Assembly (NCBI RefSeq): GCF_003710985.1
Contig: NZ_RHHT01000011.1
Location: 62,001 to 126,000, forward strand
Origin: Brevibacillus panacihumi
GTDB taxonomy: Bacteria; Bacillota; Bacilli; Brevibacillales; Brevibacillaceae
DNA: 64,000 bases
Direction of reading: 5' to 3'
Position numbers and translations under genes: made by a program. The notes beneath the pieces were generated by a model that was not told the origin of the DNA, searched no databases, and worked only from the letters and a program-made list of their open reading frames with translations. This document shows positions 61,772-64,000 of this stretch, piece by piece; the stretch's first letter is position 1; each line of letters starts with the position of its first letter.

Positions 61772-62719
61772 ATGACTTTACATGTGCAGGGTGAGCGCTG
61801 GTTTCCGTCGGAGAAGGTTTTTTCAGAGGACATGCCTGACTGCTGGGGCAACTGGTACTGTGACTCGGAAGTAGGCAAGCTTCGCTCCGTCTTGATGAGA
61901 AGACCAGGCAGCGAGATCGAAATCGTGTCGGAGGAGAACTATTCCCGCTATCGATGGAAGGCACCGATGAATCCAGATCAGGCGCGCGCGCAGCAGGATG
62001 CTCTGGTTCAGATTTACCAGGAGCATGGAATTGAAGTTCATTATGTCGAGAACATGCGGGGGGACAAACCAAACGCCCTCTATTTGCGGGATCTGGTCGC
62101 CATGACACCGGAAGGAGCGATTGTTTGCCGCCCTGCGATTGAGGCGCGTCGCGGGGAAGAGCGTTATGTTGCCGAACAGTTGGCCAAGCTGGGGGTTCCC
62201 ATCATCAAGACGATTAACGGAGATGGATTTTTTGATGGTGCCTGCTTGATGTGGGTGGACAGGCAAACAGTCATTATCGGGACAGGAGCACGTGCCAATG
62301 AGTCAGGTGCGGCACAGGTTGAGGCCGAGCTGCGCAATATCGGGGTTACCGATTTTATCCGCTTTCCGATTCCGTATGGACATGCTCATATCGATGGCTT
62401 GCTGAACATTGCGGACAAGCGGACAGTCGTTCTGTTTCCCTGGCAAGTGCCCTACGATGTTGTAAAGCCATTGCTGGACAAGGACTTTACCGTGATCGAA
62501 GCTACCGATCCCTATGAGGTAAAGGAAACCTTCTGCACCAACTTTGTCGCGTTGGAGCCGGGAAAAATCGTCCTGCCTGCCGGCAATCCCCAGACGAAGG
62601 AGAAGATGGAGCAGGCAGGCATCACTGTAATCGAGACGCCCGTGGATGAAATCATGAAAGGGTGGGGCGCGCTGCACTGTATGACTGTGTTTCTGCGCAG
62701 AGATCCAATTGGCTGCTAA
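61772..62719 (+). CDS. Amidinotransferase/dimethylargininase-family hydrolase
   Basis: This 315-residue guanidino-group enzyme (DDAH/arginine deiminase superfamily) has the nucleophile C303 in ALHCMTVF, the catalytic His206 in GHAHIDG and the substrate-binding Asp in YLRDLVAM near residue 107. GGGGAGG precedes the ATG. The polar amino-acid importer genes follow closely (30 bases), so the imported compound may be a guanidino compound such as a (methyl)arginine (inference). Confidence 0.88.
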   Translation: MTLHVQGERWFPSEKVFSEDMPDCWGNWYCDSEVGKLRSVLMRRPGSEIEIVSEENYSRYRWKAPMNPDQARAQQDALVQIYQEHGIEVHYVENMRGDKPNALYLRDLVAMTPEGAIVCRPAIEARRGEERYVAEQLAKLGVPIIKTINGDGFFDGACLMWVDRQTVIIGTGARANESGAAQVEAELRNIGVTDFIRFPIPYGHAHIDGLLNIADKRTVVLFPWQVPYDVVKPLLDKDFTVIEATDPYEVKETFCTNFVALEPGKIVLPAGNPQTKEKMEQAGITVIETPVDEIMKGWGALHCMTVFLRRDPIGC

Positions 62720-62749
62720 TCTGTTTTGTTTACTAAAGGGGGGATTGGA

Positions 62750-63577
62750 ATGAAAAGGTTGTCGTTTTTGTTCCTGACGTTTTTACTCATGCTGGCAGCA
62801 GGCTGTTCCCAGGAGGCAGGCGGTGGGGAAGCAGGCGGTCCGTCTACGATTCAGAAGATTATCGACCGAAATAAGCTGATCATCGGCACCTCGCCGGGTT
62901 ATTTCCCTTTTGAGATGAAAGATAAGCAAGGCGTGAATGTCGGCTACGACATGGATTTAGGAAAAGCAATCGCCGATGCGCTGAAAGTAGAAGTCGAGTT
63001 CAAGGATTTTGAATTTAGCGGACTGATCCCTGCGCTGCAGACAGGCGATATTGACATGGTCATCTCTGGCATGACGATCCGTGGTGATCGCGCCTTGGCT
63101 GTAAGCTTCTCCGACCCGTATTACTCCTCAGGACAAGTCGTCATGGTCCCCAAGTCTGATACCACCACAAAAAACTGGCAAGACCTGGATCAGTCTGGAA
63201 AGAAAATTGCCGTTTCCCAAGGTACGACCGGGGCTTTGTTGGCCAAGCAATTGTTCAAAAATGCGCAAATCATGGATTTTGACGGTTTTGCCAATGCGGC
63301 GTTGGCAGTCAAGCAAAATCAGGCGGATGCCGTCATCTTTGATGAGCCAGGTATTGCCGTCTATGAAATCATGAACGGAGATTCGGTCAGAGGGATTTAT
63401 GATATTTTATCCAGCGAGAATTTGGGAATTGCCCTGCCGCTCAACGACCACGCCACGATCCAGTGGGTCAACTCGTTCCTGGCTTCCTACCGCAACGGTC
63501 CTGCCGATCAGGCTTCCATTCAAAAATGGTTCAAGTCGAATGAATGGATCAACAATGTTCAACAGGACAATTACTAA
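62750..63577 (+). CDS. Polar amino-acid ABC transporter binding lipoprotein
   Basis: This 275-residue family 3 binding protein has a lipoprotein signal with lipobox LAAGC (C19). ATG 62750 follows AAGGGGGGA. Motifs GTSPGYFPFEMKD, VGYDMDLGKAIADAL and the DMVISGMTIRGDRA stretch are typical of Gln/His/Arg binding proteins. It lies between the amidinotransferase-family gene and a permease gene. Confidence 0.92.
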   Translation: MKRLSFLFLTFLLMLAAGCSQEAGGGEAGGPSTIQKIIDRNKLIIGTSPGYFPFEMKDKQGVNVGYDMDLGKAIADALKVEVEFKDFEFSGLIPALQTGDIDMVISGMTIRGDRALAVSFSDPYYSSGQVVMVPKSDTTTKNWQDLDQSGKKIAVSQGTTGALLAKQLFKNAQIMDFDGFANAALAVKQNQADAVIFDEPGIAVYEIMNGDSVRGIYDILSSENLGIALPLNDHATIQWVNSFLASYRNGPADQASIQKWFKSNEWINNVQQDNY

Positions 63578-63616
63578 GTTCCGGCGTGTAGCACGATACG
63601 GGCTTGAGGAGGTTGG

Positions 63617-64000
63617 ATGGCAATGGGCTCATGGCGTGTGATTCCTGAACATATGCCGATTCTGCTGGACGGTCTATGGATGACGCTGCAAATATCAGCG
63701 TGTGCCTTGCTCGTAAGTATTCCAGTCGGGATTATTCTGGGACTGTGTCGGATATCCCGCAACCGCTTTGTTTCTCTTATCGCGGTCTGCTATGTAGAGT
63801 TTGTCCGGGGCGTTCCGCTGCTCGTTCTGTTGTTTTGGATCTATTTTGTTCTTGGCAAAATTTTGAAAATGGGACCGTTTTTATCGGGAGTTGTCGGACT
63901 TGGATTATTTTCCGCGGCCTTTATTGCCGAGATCGTCCGCGCTGGCATTCAAGCCGTTCCTCGCGGACAGATGGAGGCCGCGCGTTCGTCAGGGATGACC
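63617..64000 (+). CDS. Polar amino-acid ABC transporter permease (3' partial)
   Basis: The first 128 residues of a HisM/GlnP-type permease are visible and the frame runs off the window. ATG 63617 follows GAGGAGGTT. The segments LLDGLWMTLQISACALLVS, CYVEFVRGVPLLVLLFWIYF and AEIVRAGIQAVPRGQMEAA are the family hallmarks, the last being the start of the EAA loop. Confidence 0.93.
   Translation, partial: MAMGSWRVIPEHMPILLDGLWMTLQISACALLVSIPVGIILGLCRISRNRFVSLIAVCYVEFVRGVPLLVLLFWIYFVLGKILKMGPFLSGVVGLGLFSAAFIAEIVRAGIQAVPRGQMEAARSSGMT

Overview
This window is a chromosomal segment of a Gram-positive, spore-former-type Bacillota bacterium, most likely Brevibacillus or a close relative. This is inferred from protein resemblance, strong AGGAGG ribosome binding sites, frequent GTG/TTG starts and many hairpin-plus-T terminators; no rRNA or tRNA gene is present to confirm it. 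The content is mainly catabolic, transport and RNA/DNA repair genes, with one complete insertion sequence. I see no prophage, CRISPR array or replication origin.

Region 1 (1-13.3 kb): a biotin-dependent acyl-CoA carboxylase set (carboxyltransferase, a BCCP-like protein lacking the biotin lysine, biotin carboxylase), then a convergent class V aminotransferase. A long operon follows: CoxG-like protein, three-subunit molybdenum hydroxylase, XdhC maturation factor, PxpB/PxpC-like carboxyltransferases, a small biotin carrier that keeps its lysine, and PxpA. I read it as a hydroxylate-then-open pathway for an N-heterocycle or lactam (inference).

Region 2 (13.3-30.4 kb): an oppABCD-type peptide importer without oppF, a SWIM/SNF2 helicase, a large secreted protein of unknown function, a chemoreceptor, and assorted small enzymes (HAD phosphatase, VOC protein, nitroreductase, acetamidase/formamidase).

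Region 3 (30.5-46.4 kb): serC, whose terminator loop has been split by a 1,976-bp IS1182-type element with a 6-bp target duplication. Next come a sigma-54 activator gene and a matching -24/-12 promoter in front of a GltS-like carrier and an ornithine cyclodeaminase-like gene. A branched-chain-type ABC importer follows, with a fused LivG-LivF ATPase and a DUF3870-like paralogue on each side. Its leader carries a promoter, a cre-like site and an internal terminator. A luciferase-like flavoenzyme and a D-2-hydroxyacid dehydrogenase close the region.

Region 4 (46.5-54.1 kb): an ECF sigma/anti-sigma pair, an RCC1-repeat remnant, a TetR/MFS efflux pair, two alkylation-repair genes (HhH glycosylase and AlkD-like) and a long UbiD-family decarboxylase.

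Region 5 (54.1-61.6 kb): two overlapping WYL-domain regulators, divergent from an RNA-repair operon encoding Hen1 (RNA 3'-end 2'-O-methyltransferase), Pnkp (kinase-phosphatase-ligase) and RtcB (RNA ligase). This is the most striking system here: two mechanistically different RNA sealing pathways in one apparent transcription unit. Region 6 (61.7-64 kb): an amidinotransferase-family hydrolase and the start of a polar amino-acid ABC importer that runs off the window.
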